The notes: generated by a model from the letters alone, not told the origin. A stretch of DNA of 64,000 bases from Thermococcus sp. 18S1 (GCF_012027645.1 NZ_SNUU01000001.1:1674001-1738000), one strand, 5' to 3'. Counted from the first letter of the stretch, positions 37,300 through 47,294 are shown. Numbers and translations: made by a program.

Positions 37300-38229
37300 A
37301 TGCCCACTCAGGCGATATTGGTTGAGAACCTTACCAAATCGTACGGAAAGTTCCGGGCGGTTGATGGTCTAAGTTTTGAGGTTCAACGAGGGGAGGTGTT
37401 CGGCTTTTTAGGGCCGAACGGTGCTGGAAAAACGACCACAATACTCAGCATGCTGGGTATGATAATCCCCGATACCGGAAGGGTGGAAATACTGGGAATC
37501 GATATGTCCAAGAACCCTATCGGGATAAAAGAGCGCATAGGGTACCTCCCGGAGAACGCAACGGTGTACGGTGAACTCACCGCGTGGAAAAACCTCGAGT
37601 TCTTCGCAAACTTTTACAGGATGTCGAACGCGGAGAAGGAGAAACGAATAACCGAGCTCCTGAAGATGGTCGGCCTCTGGGAGGTTCGCTACCGGAAAGC
37701 GAAAACCTTCTCCAAGGGCATGAAACAGAGACTTCTGATAGCCCAGACCTTCATAAACGACCCCGAACTGCTCATCCTCGACGAGCCGACGAGCGGTCTC
37801 GACCCCGAGGGAGCTCACCTCGTCAAGAGGCTCATCAGGGAGGCAAAGGCCGAGGGCAGGACCGTCTTCTTTTCATCCCACGTGCTCAGCGAGGTCGAGG
37901 AGCTCAGTGACAGGGTCGGTATAATAGTGAAGGGAAAGCTGAAGGCCGTCGGAACCCTCGGAGAGATAAAGCGACAGTTCATGGAGCTTGAAGGCTACGA
38001 GATAAAGGTGGAGACCAAGGAGCCGCTGCCGGAGATAGAGCATCCCGAGATCACGAGGGTGGAGGTGATTCAGCCGAACAGGGCGATAATATTCGCCAGA
38101 ACCGACATAAGGGAAGACCTCTCCAGATACCTCTCCGAAAAAGGCCTCACGATCCTAAAGCTCGATGTTGAAGAACCCAGCCTGGAGGACGTTTTCCTCC
38201 GGACTATCTACGGGAGGGATGGGGAATGA
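37300..38229 (+). CDS. ABC transporter ATP-binding protein
   Basis: This 309-aa ATPase of the ABC-2 exporter type has Walker A GFLGPNGAGKTT near residue 40, the signature FSKGMKQRLLIA, Walker B LLILDEPTSGLD and the H-loop FFSSHVLSEVEE. A C-terminal extension follows. The ATG at 37300 has GGGGTG 6 nt upstream. Its stop overlaps the next start by ATGA; together with the permease at 40352 it forms an exporter. Confidence 0.93.
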   Translation: MPTQAILVENLTKSYGKFRAVDGLSFEVQRGEVFGFLGPNGAGKTTTILSMLGMIIPDTGRVEILGIDMSKNPIGIKERIGYLPENATVYGELTAWKNLEFFANFYRMSNAEKEKRITELLKMVGLWEVRYRKAKTFSKGMKQRLLIAQTFINDPELLILDEPTSGLDPEGAHLVKRLIREAKAEGRTVFFSSHVLSEVEELSDRVGIIVKGKLKAVGTLGEIKRQFMELEGYEIKVETKEPLPEIEHPEITRVEVIQPNRAIIFARTDIREDLSRYLSEKGLTILKLDVEEPSLEDVFLRTIYGRDGE

Positions 38230-40355
38230 GAAAACTCCTGGTGGTTCTGCTTTCGTTCGTTCTTCTGTCTTCACTCGTTGCGGCTCAGCCTTACGTGACC
38301 GTGTTCGAGGGCAGGATCTCCGCGGGACAGACGATCTCGGTTGGGAACTACACGATAACGGTGGTCCAGGCCGCCGACGGGAGCTACCACCTGATGCTGA
38401 GGAACGGGAGCAGGATACTGGAACTGAAACCCTTCGCCTTTGGAACCGAAATAGAGCGCGACGGCCTCAAGATATTTGTAGGGAGCTACACCGCGCAGGG
38501 CGGCTTCATAATCGTATCAGTTAAGCCCGACTTCGTTACATCTCTAAAGCCCGAGGTAGGTGCCAAGGCAGTTTTTGATGGGAACGTTGTCATCGTTACT
38601 GCGGTGGGCAACAAGACCATCGACGTCTCCGTAAACGGCGTTGCAAGGACCCTGGAGGTGAACGGAAGCGCCATCGTTGACCTTATAGCCATGGAGTACG
38701 ACGGAAAGGAGATAAAGGTATACGCCGCGGAACCCGCCTCAGAAACGGTCAGCATGGAATACTCGGTGTTCTACCCCTATGGGAAGATAAGGGTCTCCGG
38801 ACCCGTTGACGTGCCGATAACGATAACCAGCGCCTCGAACTCGGAGCTCAGCCTGCCCCTCAGGGTCACCTCGATGCCGGAAGGGTGGAGGGCGAGCTTC
38901 CTGTACGGGGGAGTCGAGGTCGAGGAGATAACGCTTCCCCCGAAGGGTTCGGTAACGGTCAGCCTTCACATTGAGCCTGCCGGTAGCGGAACCCTCAGAT
39001 TCTCCATCGGGGACCTCCCTGGAAGCGTTCAGATAGAGGCCGCTGCCATCGATGTCTCAATTCCGTATCTGGGCCTGGACGCAGAGGCCGGGCAGAAGCT
39101 CGCGGTTCCGGTGACCTTCACGGGAAGCGGCGCCGTGGAGTTCCGGCCAACGGACGTCCCGGCAGGATGGACGATGTACCTGACGGACGGCCAGTACAGA
39201 CTCAGGAGCTTTACCGTTTCGGGAACCTTCAGCGCCACCCTGTTCATCGAGATACCCAGGAACGCGACCCTCGGCGACCACAGGCTGAGCTTCACCATAA
39301 ACGGAAGGGAATACGGCCTGACGGTTCACGTATACAAGACGTACCTCGGCCAGCCCGCGAAACTGACGGTGATCCTGACCGACGAGAGCGGGAACCCTCT
39401 GAAGGGATGGGTCAGCATCGGCGGAAAGAACGTTACAACATCCTCCACAGGCAGCATGACGGTTGAGCTCCCCGCCGGAGACTACAGGCTCATTGCCGGC
39501 GCCCCGGGAGCCGTTTCGAAGGTCGAAAATGTCAAGCTCGGTGATGGTGAGGAGAAGACCCTCAGTATAGCCCTAACAAAGGCGTCCTACTACTTCGAGG
39601 CCAAGCTCCAGAACGACGTTCTTACCGTGACCGCAGGGGCGAGTGCCAGCACGGAGATAATGATAACCAACTTCGGCTCCAAAGAGGACGAGTACCGTGT
39701 CACGCTGGAGGGCCTCGAACCCGAATGGAGCTACGTGATCAGCCAGGACCCCAACGGCGCAACCCCCATCGGAACCCTGAAGGCAGCACCCGGCGGAAGC
39801 ACCAGCGCGTACCTCGTTGTTATAGCCCCGTTCAACGTAGTATCCGGCGAAATAAACGCCAAACTCACCATCACAGGGAAGGGAACCCGGGTTGAAATTC
39901 CAGTTGTAATCAAAGTCGAGAACCCTGCCGCACTCTCCCTCAACGCTGATTACCCGACGCTCACGGTCAAGGCGGGAGGCTCAACGGCCACCACAGTGTG
40001 GATTGACAGCATGGGGACCACGGTCACCAACATCAAGATAACCGCCCAGGCGCCCAGCGGCTGGGAAGTTGAGGCAGTTCCCGACACGATACCTCGCCTC
40101 GGCCCCATCAGGGAAGGCAACGTGATGATCAGCGAAGGACCCAGCCAGTTTGAGCTGAGGATCAAGGTTCCCAAATCCGCCCCCGCAGGAACGTACACCA
40201 TAACCGTAACCGCTACCGGCGACCAGGCAAAGGCAGAAACCGTGATAACGGTCAGGGTTACGCAGGGCTCAAGCAGCGCTTATCTCGGAATCCTCCTGCT
40301 CGTGGTTGTCTTCGGCATCGTGATATGGCTGATGAGGAGGGTTGGTAGGAGATGA
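38226..40355 (+). CDS. exported NEW3-domain membrane-anchored protein between ABC genes
   Basis: This 709-aa protein has a signal peptide (MRKLLVVLLSFVLLSSLVAA), a long beta-rich outside region and a C-terminal anchor (LGILLLVVVFGIVIWLMRR). In the outside part, NEW3/alpha-galactosidase-associated-type beta domains repeat (APAGTYTITVTATGDQAKAE, SAPAG). A carboxypeptidase-regulatory-like unit (LTDESGNPLKGWVSIGG) lies near the middle. No catalytic site is seen. It overlaps the ATPase and permease genes by 4 nt each, so it is made with the exporter and may be its extracellular partner. Confidence 0.85.
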   Translation: MRKLLVVLLSFVLLSSLVAAQPYVTVFEGRISAGQTISVGNYTITVVQAADGSYHLMLRNGSRILELKPFAFGTEIERDGLKIFVGSYTAQGGFIIVSVKPDFVTSLKPEVGAKAVFDGNVVIVTAVGNKTIDVSVNGVARTLEVNGSAIVDLIAMEYDGKEIKVYAAEPASETVSMEYSVFYPYGKIRVSGPVDVPITITSASNSELSLPLRVTSMPEGWRASFLYGGVEVEEITLPPKGSVTVSLHIEPAGSGTLRFSIGDLPGSVQIEAAAIDVSIPYLGLDAEAGQKLAVPVTFTGSGAVEFRPTDVPAGWTMYLTDGQYRLRSFTVSGTFSATLFIEIPRNATLGDHRLSFTINGREYGLTVHVYKTYLGQPAKLTVILTDESGNPLKGWVSIGGKNVTTSSTGSMTVELPAGDYRLIAGAPGAVSKVENVKLGDGEEKTLSIALTKASYYFEAKLQNDVLTVTAGASASTEIMITNFGSKEDEYRVTLEGLEPEWSYVISQDPNGATPIGTLKAAPGGSTSAYLVVIAPFNVVSGEINAKLTITGKGTRVEIPVVIKVENPAALSLNADYPTLTVKAGGSTATTVWIDSMGTTVTNIKITAQAPSGWEVEAVPDTIPRLGPIREGNVMISEGPSQFELRIKVPKSAPAGTYTITVTATGDQAKAETVITVRVTQGSSSAYLGILLLVVVFGIVIWLMRRVGRR

Positions 40356-41278
40356 ACCCCGCCTGGAACATAGCCCTCAAGGAGCTCTACACCTCGGTGA
40401 AGAGCAAGAGGTTCATCGTCATCATGGGCCTCTACCTCCTCATTTTTGGCCTTGCGGTTTACGGCATAAAGGACTACCTGATTCAGATGGGCGTTCCAGG
40501 CGTCGAATCCAACGAGCTCGGCCTGTGGGGGGCCAAGGGGGAGGTTTACATGACCCCCCTTGCGATGCTTTTCATGGTAAACATGATGATAATCACCGTC
40601 ATCGGGGCTGTTCTCGGTGCCGCCCTTGGGTCGGATGCAATAAACAGGGAGATTGAAACAGGAACGGCCAAGGTTCTCCTCGGCCATCCCGTTTACAGGG
40701 ACGAGGTCATCAACGGCAAGTTCCTTGGAATGGGAACCCTGATAGTACTGACCAACCTGGTGGTCTACGTTGCCATCATCGCCGTGATGCTCATACTGGG
40801 AATACCCATCGACGGGGACTCGCTCCTCAGGGGATTCCTGGCGATTCTGGCAACGATGCTTTACACGCTGGTATTCCTGTCAATTGGAGTGCTGTTTTCA
40901 ACGCTCTTCAAAAAGCCCGAGACCTCTATGCTCGCCGCAGTCGGTCTGGCGATTTTCCTGACGGTCTTCTACGGCATCATGGTGGAGATCGTGGCTCCCA
41001 AACTCGCGGGGCCCGAGCCGCCGTGGGGAACGAGTGCCCATGAGGTCTGGAGGGAAACGGTGATCACATGGATGACGAGACTCCACTTCCTGAATCCCGC
41101 ACACCACTACGCCCAGCTCGTCCAGTACATCTTCGGCGGCGATAAATTCCTCAACTACTACCTCTCCCTGGGAGACTCCTTCACCTACGGCTTCAACAAC
41201 CTGGCGATGCTGCTGGTCATGCTCTTCCTGCCCTTCGCGTTCGCCTACGTCAGGTTCATGACCAGCGACATCAACTGA
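40352..41278 (+). CDS. ABC-2 type transporter permease
   Basis: This 308-aa protein has six hydrophobic segments in the ABC-2 pattern: a first helix after KSKRFIVIMGLYLLIFGLAV, a long outside loop, three or four helices in the middle and a last one at the C-terminus. The NREIETGTAKVLLGHPVYRDE segment is typical of this class. It overlaps the NEW3 protein gene by ATGA. The substrate is unknown. Confidence 0.9.
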   Translation: MNPAWNIALKELYTSVKSKRFIVIMGLYLLIFGLAVYGIKDYLIQMGVPGVESNELGLWGAKGEVYMTPLAMLFMVNMMIITVIGAVLGAALGSDAINREIETGTAKVLLGHPVYRDEVINGKFLGMGTLIVLTNLVVYVAIIAVMLILGIPIDGDSLLRGFLAILATMLYTLVFLSIGVLFSTLFKKPETSMLAAVGLAIFLTVFYGIMVEIVAPKLAGPEPPWGTSAHEVWRETVITWMTRLHFLNPAHHYAQLVQYIFGGDKFLNYYLSLGDSFTYGFNNLAMLLVMLFLPFAFAYVRFMTSDIN

Positions 41279-41332
41279 CTTTTGCTTTCTATTTTGTAAA
41301 TTGAAAGAACCGGGGAATTAAGAAAATTGAAA

Positions 41333-42772
41333 TCAGCCCTTGGCGACGCCCATCGGGCGCATTCTCGCCACGAGGTTCGCTATGCCGGCCTGGTGGACGA
41401 CGTTGACGACGTTGTCAACGCTCTTGTATGCACCGGGCGCCTCCTCGGCAACTACCCTGAGAGAGGCCGCACGGACGTAGATTCCCCTCTGAAGGAGCTC
41501 GTTCCTGAGCCTGTCACCGCGGTACTGCCTGGTCGCGGCGTGTCTGCTCATTAGCCTTCCCGCACCGTGGCAGGTTGAGCCAAAGGTCTCCTTCATCGAA
41601 CCCTCTGCTCCAGCCAGAACGTAGCTCGCCGTTCCCATCGAGCCCGGAATCAGAACCGGCTGGCCGACATCGCGGTAGGCCCTTGGAACGTCGGGGTGGC
41701 CGGCAGGGAACGCCCTCGTTGCTCCCTTCCTGTGGACGACCACCTTGACCTTCTTCCCATCGACCTCGTGCTCCTCAACCTTGGCTATGTTGTGGGCAAC
41801 GTCGTAAACGATGCTCATCTCCATGTCTTCGGCCTTCCTCTTGAAGACCTCTTCAAAGCTCTCCCTGACCCAGTGGGTTATCATCTGCCTGTTGGCCCAG
41901 GCGAAGTTGGCTGCCGCCTTCATCGCGCTGAAATACCTCTGCCCTTCTTCTGTCTGGAAGGGGACGCTGACGAGCTCACGGTCAGGCCACGGCACACCGT
42001 ACTTCCTGTTGGCCTTCTCCATTATCCTGAGGTAGTCGCTCGCCACCTGGTGGCCGAGGCCACGCGAACCTGTGTGAACCATGACAACGACCTGCCCCTC
42101 GTAGAGGCCATACGCTTTGGCTATCTTCTCGTCGAAGACCTTGTCGACGACCTGGACCTCAAGGAAGTGGTTTCCGGAGCCGAGGGAGCCGAGCTGCGGA
42201 GCGCCTCTCTGCTTCGCCTTCTGGCTGACGGCGCCCGGGTTCGCACCCTCCATCCTTCCGCCTTCCTCAAGGTGCTCAAGGTCCCCCTCCCAGCCGTAGC
42301 CGTTATCGACGGCCCACTTGGCTCCATCCGCCAGAACATCGTCGAGCTGCGTCCAGTGGAGTCTCACACGCCCCTTGCTTCCAAGACCGCTCGGAACGTT
42401 CTTAAAGAGCGTATCGACGAGCTCCTTTATCTTCGGTCTCACTTCCTTCTCGGTGAGGTTCGTACGGATAAGACGGACGCCACAGTTAATGTCGTAACCC
42501 ACTCCTCCGGGACTTATGACGCCCTCCTTCACGTCGAAGGCCGCGACACCGCCGATCGGGAAGCCGTAGCCCTGATGGCCGTCGGGCATGACGATGGAGT
42601 ACTTGTAGATGCCGGGGAGCATCGCAACGTTGGCGGCCTGCTCAAGGGTCCTGTCTCCCCTCATCTTCTCTATCAGCTGGTCGTCAGCGTAAACCCTGCC
42701 CGGAACGCGCATTCTCTTGTCGTGCTTCGGTATCTCCCAGCGTATTTTATCTATCCTCTTCAGCGGCACCAT
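41333..42772 (-). CDS. rtcB: tRNA-splicing / RNA 3'-phosphate ligase RtcB
   Basis: This 479-aa protein is full-length Rtc[13 protein letters not shown] near residue 95 (metal-ligand Cys and Asp), [13 protein letters not shown] near residue 200, [10 protein letters not shown], and the guanylated His region [10 protein letters not shown] near residue 404. RtcB joins tRNA exon halves in a GTP- and Mn-dependent reaction. Some Thermococcales copies carry an intein; this one does not. GGAGG ribosome site and a TTAAAATAA TATA element are just upstream. Its cofactor archease is encoded 1.5 kb away. Confidence 0.96.
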   Translation of the reverse strand: MVPLKRIDKIRWEIPKHDKRMRVPGRVYADDQLIEKMRGDRTLEQAANVAMLPGIYKYSIVMPDGHQGYGFPIGGVAAFDVKEGVISPGGVGYDINCGVRLIRTNLTEKEVRPKIKELVDTLFKNVPSGLGSKGRVRLHWTQLDDVLADGAKWAVDNGYGWEGDLEHLEEGGRMEGANPGAVSQKAKQRGAPQLGSLGSGNHFLEVQVVDKVFDEKIAKAYGLYEGQVVVMVHTGSRGLGHQVASDYLRIMEKANRKYGVPWPDRELVSVPFQTEEGQRYFSAMKAAANFAWANRQMITHWVRESFEEVFKRKAEDMEMSIVYDVAHNIAKVEEHEVDGKKVKVVVHRKGATRAFPAGHPDVPRAYRDVGQPVLIPGSMGTASYVLAGAEGSMKETFGSTCHGAGRLMSRHAATRQYRGDRLRNELLQRGIYVRAASLRVVAEEAPGAYKSVDNVVNVVHQAGIANLVARMRPMGVAKG

Positions 42773-42808
42773 CCTCCCACCTCCGTTTTAGATTACCCTA
42801 ACGTTATT

Positions 42809-43273
42809 TTAAGCTTTCGCGGGGTCTTCGAGCTTCAGCCGCCTCTCCTTCGGCACGTAGTTGATGAGCCTGCCCTCCTTGGCCTTGGCTGAGCCGAGGT
42901 AGTAGGAGCGCCACTTGACTATCACCCACCCATGGAGCTCCTTATCATCGATCTCCACGCTCTCGCCGGCTAGATACCGCTTCGCCTTCTCGTCGTCCAG
43001 CTCGACGACGTTCTTCGTGGCTTTCGGCCCAACGAGGAAGGAACCCTCGATGCTCAGCCTTATCCCGTCGCTCTCTATTCTCCCGAAGTACACCCCGTTT
43101 CTATCGGAGCCCCTGAGTTCAATGGGGCAGGGCTTCCATGCGTAGACCTTGTGATACCTACCGCGTATCTCATAGAGGAGCTCCGGCGCATAGCCGTAGT
43201 TCTCGATTAGGAGCCTTTTGACGAGTTCGGCGTCATTCGTCTGCCCTATCTCCGCCCTCGGATTGTCGTTCAT
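42809..43273 (-). CDS. PUA-like RNA-binding partner of the m5C methyltransferase
   Basis: This 154-aa protein resembles the C-terminal pre-PUA/PUA part of RsmF/NOL1-type methyltransferases. Segments include GVYFGRIESDGIRLSIEGS, LAGESVEIDD and WVIVKWRSYYLGSAKAKEG. Its ATG overlaps the stop of the m5C methyltransferase (ATGA), as if one bacterial-type protein had been split in two. It probably binds the same RNA as the enzyme (inference). Confidence 0.75.
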   Translation of the reverse strand: MNDNPRAEIGQTNDAELVKRLLIENYGYAPELLYEIRGRYHKVYAWKPCPIELRGSDRNGVYFGRIESDGIRLSIEGSFLVGPKATKNVVELDDEKAKRYLAGESVEIDDKELHGWVIVKWRSYYLGSAKAKEGRLINYVPKERRLKLEDPAKA

Positions 43274-44205
43274 GCCCCTCCCTCCGGCTTGACTACCTTC
43301 GCGATGAAGAAGGCCTCGGTGTCGTTGTCGTTGGGGTGTATGCGGAGGGCCTTTCTCAGCTCCTCCGAGTAGGTTCTCCCCTCCCACTCAAGGACCGGCT
43401 CGCTGGTCTTCACCGGCAAATCTATCGGCTCAAGCCTCGCGTCGGTCTTCCTGAGCAGGTAATCAACGACCTCCTCGTTCTCTATGGGGTCTATGGTGCA
43501 GGTGGAGTAAACCAGCGTTCCGCCGGGCTTGAGCGCCCTATAAGCTGCTATGATGAGCCTCTTCTGGATGTTCATGTACCTGACAACCTCTTTCATGCGC
43601 CACTCCGTCAGGAACCTCCATTTCTTCCGTATCATACCGACCGAAGAGCATGGGGCATCCAGCAGGACCCTGTCAAAGCGGTTCTCAAAGCGGGCAAAGT
43701 AAACGCCGTCCTTCACACTCACGCGGGTGTTCAAAACCCCCATCCGGTTGAGGTTCGCTATGAGAACGTTCGCCCTGCTTATTTTGGGGTCGTTGGCAAT
43801 TATGCAGCCCTCGTTTTTCATATACTGGGCCATCTGGCCCGTCTTCGAGCCCGGGGCCGCGGCCATGTCGAGGACCAGCTCACCCGGTTTGGGGTCGAGG
43901 ACAACAGGGGGTATCATGGAGCTCGCTTCCTGGCCGAAGATGAGGCCCAAACTGTGCTCCGGGACCTTCGCAAGGTTGTCAACGTTGATGAAGAAGCCCT
44001 CGCGGACCCAGGGAACCGGTTCAAGCTCGAACTCCTCCTTAAGCCTCTCAACGACCACATCAAGCGGAGCCTTGAGGGTGTTCACCCTTATGCTCTGCCT
44101 GAGCGGCCGGATTATGAACTCCCAGAACTCGTCCGTGTCTTCGAGCATCGAATAGCGCTCGTAAAAGGCCGGATTGGTCTCCCTAACTCTATCCCTCGCG
44201 CTCAT
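43270..44205 (-). CDS. NOL1/NOP2/Sun-family RNA m5C methyltransferase
   Basis: This 311-aa enzyme has the SAM loop DMAAAPGSKTGQMAQYM near residue 110 and the two catalytic cysteines in LLDAPCSSVG and VYSTCTIDPIENE. The N-terminal RNA-binding part (INTLKAPLDVVVERL, after a short variable start) is present but there is no PUA domain, which is encoded separately downstream. In P. abyssi a homologous enzyme next to archease methylates several tRNA cytosines. It lies 9 nt after archease. Confidence 0.92.
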   Translation of the reverse strand: MSARDRVRETNPAFYERYSMLEDTDEFWEFIIRPLRQSIRVNTLKAPLDVVVERLKEEFELEPVPWVREGFFINVDNLAKVPEHSLGLIFGQEASSMIPPVVLDPKPGELVLDMAAAPGSKTGQMAQYMKNEGCIIANDPKISRANVLIANLNRMGVLNTRVSVKDGVYFARFENRFDRVLLDAPCSSVGMIRKKWRFLTEWRMKEVVRYMNIQKRLIIAAYRALKPGGTLVYSTCTIDPIENEEVVDYLLRKTDARLEPIDLPVKTSEPVLEWEGRTYSEELRKALRIHPNDNDTEAFFIAKVVKPEGGA

Positions 44206-44214
44206 GGAACCACC

Positions 44215-44643
44215 TCATATGTCCGGAACCAGCTGCGCCATCCATCTCCCGTCCGGCAGCTGCTCTATCTTCATCTCATGGTAGGTTATCGCCTTCACCT
44301 CTTCCTTCGGCCCGTGCTTCTCGTAATCGAGAACCTCGCCGCAGGCCTTTGCCCTGAGCCGGTAGCCCTCACCGGTCTTCTCTATCTCAACGTCAACGTC
44401 TCCAAAGACCAGCCCCTCCACGTCGTGGAGCACGAGAAGCTCCTCGAGGAAGTTGTACAGGAGCGCCATCAGGTCCTCACCCTCGGCCCCGACCTCACGG
44501 CATTCTCTGCCCTCGACCTTTCTCACATCAACCATCACGTCAAAGAGCGCCAGCGCGACGGCCTCGAAGGCTTCCTCAAGGCTCTCGCCGTAGCCGCGGA
44601 TGCCCACGTCCGCCGTGTGCTCGTAGTGCTCCCATTCCCTCAT
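44215..44643 (-). CDS. archease
   Basis: This 142-aa protein is archease: [23 protein letters not shown] at the start, [21 protein letters not shown] in the middle and a conserved [13 protein letters not shown] near the end. Archease boosts RtcB guanylylation and turnover and has been reported to affect substrate choice of the neighbouring m5C methyltransferase in P. abyssi. The ATG at 44643 has GGAGGTGG at 8 nt; the GTG at 44652 is the alternative. Confidence 0.95.
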   Translation of the reverse strand: MREWEHYEHTADVGIRGYGESLEEAFEAVALALFDVMVDVRKVEGRECREVGAEGEDLMALLYNFLEELLVLHDVEGLVFGDVDVEIEKTGEGYRLRAKACGEVLDYEKHGPKEEVKAITYHEMKIEQLPDGRWMAQLVPDI

Positions 44644-44935
44644 TCTCTCCACCTCCGACAGTCATTTTTTGAGACAGCTGACGGAAATTCTGTTACTTTT
44701 AAATCGGCCCCTTCAAGTCACAGGGCATCAATCAACGTCTCAGCATGAGCGTCCGCACTTGAAACGTGCTGGTTCGCATCCTCCCATTATCCTCACGGCA
44801 GGTTTTCATTGGTTCCGACTGATCCAGATGATAGCCCGCACCTCTTGACCCATACTATCTCCGCCCACTGCTTAATAAACCCAACCATCGAAACCGTTAA
44901 TTAGACCGCCGTCCAACCCTTCAGAGGTGGAGAAC
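44644..44935. other. intergenic region, no gene seen
   Basis: This region of about 290 bp holds the archease promoter (GATTTAAAAGTAA, 44695-44707 on the minus strand) and the promoter region of panB (a weak TTAATTAG near 44896). I see no protein gene or clear structured RNA in it. Confidence 0.5.
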
Positions 44936-45793
44936 ATGAGGGAAATAACGGCGCGAAGGATTATCGAGATGAAGGGGAAGGAAAAGATCGCGATGATAAC
45001 CGCCTACGATTACCCGTCCGCGCTGATAGCAGACAGGGCCGGGATGGACATCATCTTCATCGGCGATTCCCTCGGAATGGTTGTTTACGGCGAGGGGAAC
45101 ACGCTGAACGTTTCTATGGAGCAGATGGTCTTCCACACCAGGGCGGTCTCGAAGGCCGTCAAGAGGGCGCTCGTTCTGGCGGACATGCCCTTCGCGAGCT
45201 ACGAGATAGACACCGACGAGGGCCTGAGGAACGCGGTTAGACTGATACAGGCCGGTGCGGATGCCGTCAAGATCGAGGGTGGCTACGACCACAGGAAGCT
45301 CGTCAGAAAACTCGTGCGCATGGGGATACCCGTCATGGGGCACACCGGGCTTACCCCGCAGCGCTATCTGAGGTTCGGGGGATACAGGCTGATGGGGGAG
45401 ACCGAGGAGGAGATTGAGGAGATACTCCGCGACGCCAAGGCGCTGGAGAGGGCGGGGGCCTTCGCGGTTGTCCTCGAGTTCACCCTGGCGGACGTGGCGA
45501 AACTCGTGACCGAAGAGATATCGATCCCCACGATCGGCATTGGCGCCGGGCCGTGGGTCGACGGCCAGGTTCTCGTCTGGCATGACCTTCTCGGCATCTA
45601 CGAGGAGACCCCACCCTTCGTCAAGAAGTACGCCGACATCGGCGGGATGATGCGCCTGGCGATTGAGAACTACCGGGACGAGGTTAAGGGCGGCGCGTTT
45701 CCGGGCAGGGAGCACTACTGGGAGTTCCTCGATAAGGATGACTTCAGGAAAAAGGCCGCACGTGCCCTTGAGAAACTGAGAGAGGAGGATTGA
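44936..45793 (+). CDS. panB: 3-methyl-2-oxobutanoate hydroxymethyltransferase PanB
   Basis: This 285-aa protein makes ketopantoate in coenzyme A synthesis. It shows the metal-binding [48 protein letters not shown] and the C-terminal [21 protein letters not shown]. The ATG at 44936 follows GAGGTGG. Archaea combine this step with a separate pantoate kinase pathway; no other pan gene is in the window. A glycosyltransferase gene starts right after its stop. Confidence 0.96.
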   Translation: MREITARRIIEMKGKEKIAMITAYDYPSALIADRAGMDIIFIGDSLGMVVYGEGNTLNVSMEQMVFHTRAVSKAVKRALVLADMPFASYEIDTDEGLRNAVRLIQAGADAVKIEGGYDHRKLVRKLVRMGIPVMGHTGLTPQRYLRFGGYRLMGETEEEIEEILRDAKALERAGAFAVVLEFTLADVAKLVTEEISIPTIGIGAGPWVDGQVLVWHDLLGIYEETPPFVKKYADIGGMMRLAIENYRDEVKGGAFPGREHYWEFLDKDDFRKKAARALEKLREED

Positions 45794-46462
45794 ATGCTGG
45801 ATGGAAAACGGGTAAGCGTTGTGATTCCAGCGTACAACGAAGAAAAGCGCCTTCCCAGCGTTCTGGATAGGATACCTGACTTTATCGACGAGGTAGTGGT
45901 CGTGGACGACGGCTCGAGCGATGGGACTTACGGAGTGGCAAGGGCGTTCTCCGAGAGGGACCCCCGGATAAAGGCGATCAGACTCGAGAGGAACTGCGGC
46001 AAGGGTTGCGCAATGAGAAGGGGCGTTGAGGAAGCCTCTGGGGACGTGATAGTTTTCATCGACGCCGACGGACAGCACAGGCCGGATGAGATAATAAAGC
46101 TCGTCGAACCCATAGTCCGCGGTGAGGCCGATCTGGTGATAGGGGCAAGGAAGGTCGAGGAGGCTGGAAAAAGGCCGCTGCACAGGAGAATCAGCAACAT
46201 CCTGACGACACGACTTATACGCCTCAAACTGGGGCGCTATGTCTATGACACCCAGAGCGGGTTCAGGGCCTACAGACGGGAGTTCCTTCCGGAAATAGAG
46301 AGCGACCGCTACGAGGTCGAGACGGAGATGCTCCTGAAGGCCGCAAAGATGGGCGCCAGGATAAAGGAAGTTCCGGTGGGCATGATATACGACCCCTCGA
46401 GGGAGGGCCGCTTCGGGGTCAGAGACGTGTTCCGCTTCATCAGGGCGTACCTTCGGTTTTGA
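45794..46462 (+). CDS. family 2 glycosyltransferase, polyprenyl-phosphate type
   Basis: This 222-aa GT-A fold enzyme has VVIPAYNEEKRLPSVL at the start, the nucleotide region VVVDDGSSDGTYG, and the metal-binding FIDADGQHRPDEI. The later segment TRLIRLKLGRYVYDTQSGFR is typical of dolichol-phosphate mannosyl/glucosyltransferases. It lacks membrane helices. It starts immediately after panB and converges on the EamA gene with a 23-nt overlap. Sugar specificity unknown. Confidence 0.88.
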   Translation: MLDGKRVSVVIPAYNEEKRLPSVLDRIPDFIDEVVVVDDGSSDGTYGVARAFSERDPRIKAIRLERNCGKGCAMRRGVEEASGDVIVFIDADGQHRPDEIIKLVEPIVRGEADLVIGARKVEEAGKRPLHRRISNILTTRLIRLKLGRYVYDTQSGFRAYRREFLPEIESDRYEVETEMLLKAAKMGARIKEVPVGMIYDPSREGRFGVRDVFRFIRAYLRF

Positions 46463-47294
46463 TTGCACTTTTAACCTTTATCGCCCCCAGGGTTCCAGCG
46501 GTTATGAGAGCGAAACCAACGACGTGATAGAAGGTCAGCGTCTCCCCCAGCAGTACACTGACGCCTATTGCAACCGCCGGGGCCGGGGTGATTATGGCCG
46601 TTGCCTTGGAGAGGTTGATGCGCTTTATCGATCCGTACCACACGAGCTGGCCAGCCGCTATCACCAGGCCCTCTGCGATTACAAAGCCCGAGAACTCAAG
46701 TCCGGACGCAGCCGCCAGGGGCAGGAGAAGGAGGAAGCCGAAGGTGTTGCGCAGGGCCGCTATGGTCTGAGGGCTGTAGGGAAGCCTCTTGGCTATAACG
46801 TGGCCCAGCTGCCAGAAGAGGGGCACGAGAAGGAGCAGAAGGTCGCCCAGCCTGAGCTCAACCGAATGTCCGGGAACCATGATAAGAACCAGGCCCGTCA
46901 GGATAACGAGGGAATACGCCACCAGGCGCTTCGTTATCCTCTCCCCCAGGAGGAGCCACGAGAGAAGGAACGACCACAGCACCTCGCTTCTCGTTATAAG
47001 GGCGGCGTTTATTGCGGTGCTCATCCGGGCACCAAAGGAGTACGCAAGATAGGCGAGCGCAGTTCCAAAGAACCCCACCAGAAACGCCGACTTTATCCCC
47101 GAGGGATTTTCACGGATCTCATCCAGCCCTCCACTCCAGCCGACCGCTGTCCAGAGAATGAGAGACGCAACCAGGGCAGAGAGAGCAGCGAAGCTGATCG
47201 GACTGGTTGGGTTGGATTTTATAACAACCGGCTCAAGTCCGTATATCACCATCCCCGAGAGCGCCAGGGCGGTCCCCAGAGCTTCGCGCCGCAT
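46440..47294 (-). CDS. EamA/DMT-family transporter
   Basis: This 284-aa protein has ten hydrophobic segments in two related halves, the EamA pattern. The ends of the halves carry SEVLWSFLLSWLLLGERITKRLVAYS and AVAIGVSVLLGETLTFYHVVGFALI. It probably exports a metabolite. The ATG at 47294 lies about 30 nt after GGTTTATAAAGCC; upstream codons of the open frame are not conserved-looking. Confidence 0.87.
   Translation of the reverse strand: MRREALGTALALSGMVIYGLEPVVIKSNPTSPISFAALSALVASLILWTAVGWSGGLDEIRENPSGIKSAFLVGFFGTALAYLAYSFGARMSTAINAALITRSEVLWSFLLSWLLLGERITKRLVAYSLVILTGLVLIMVPGHSVELRLGDLLLLLVPLFWQLGHVIAKRLPYSPQTIAALRNTFGFLLLLPLAAASGLEFSGFVIAEGLVIAAGQLVWYGSIKRINLSKATAIITPAPAVAIGVSVLLGETLTFYHVVGFALITAGTLGAIKVKSAIKTEGTP

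Noticed and set aside
38739-39329. Short minus-strand frames opposite the NEW3 protein
   Set aside because: No ribosome sites and no motif; composition mirrors the plus-strand gene.
41333-42772. Intein in RtcB, as found in some Pyrococcus species
   Set aside because: The protein has normal length and the active-site motifs are uninterrupted.
43336-44748. 470-codon plus-strand frame opposite the m5C methyltransferase and archease
   Set aside because: Shadow of two recognised enzymes; no motif of its own.
44800-44850. C/D box sRNA suggested by CTGATCCAGATGATA
   Set aside because: Only the D'/C'-like pair is seen; no terminal C and D boxes or end stem at the expected distance.
44921-46468. 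515-codon minus-strand frame opposite panB and the glycosyltransferase
   Set aside because: Both plus-strand genes are clear families with start signals; the minus frame is their shadow.
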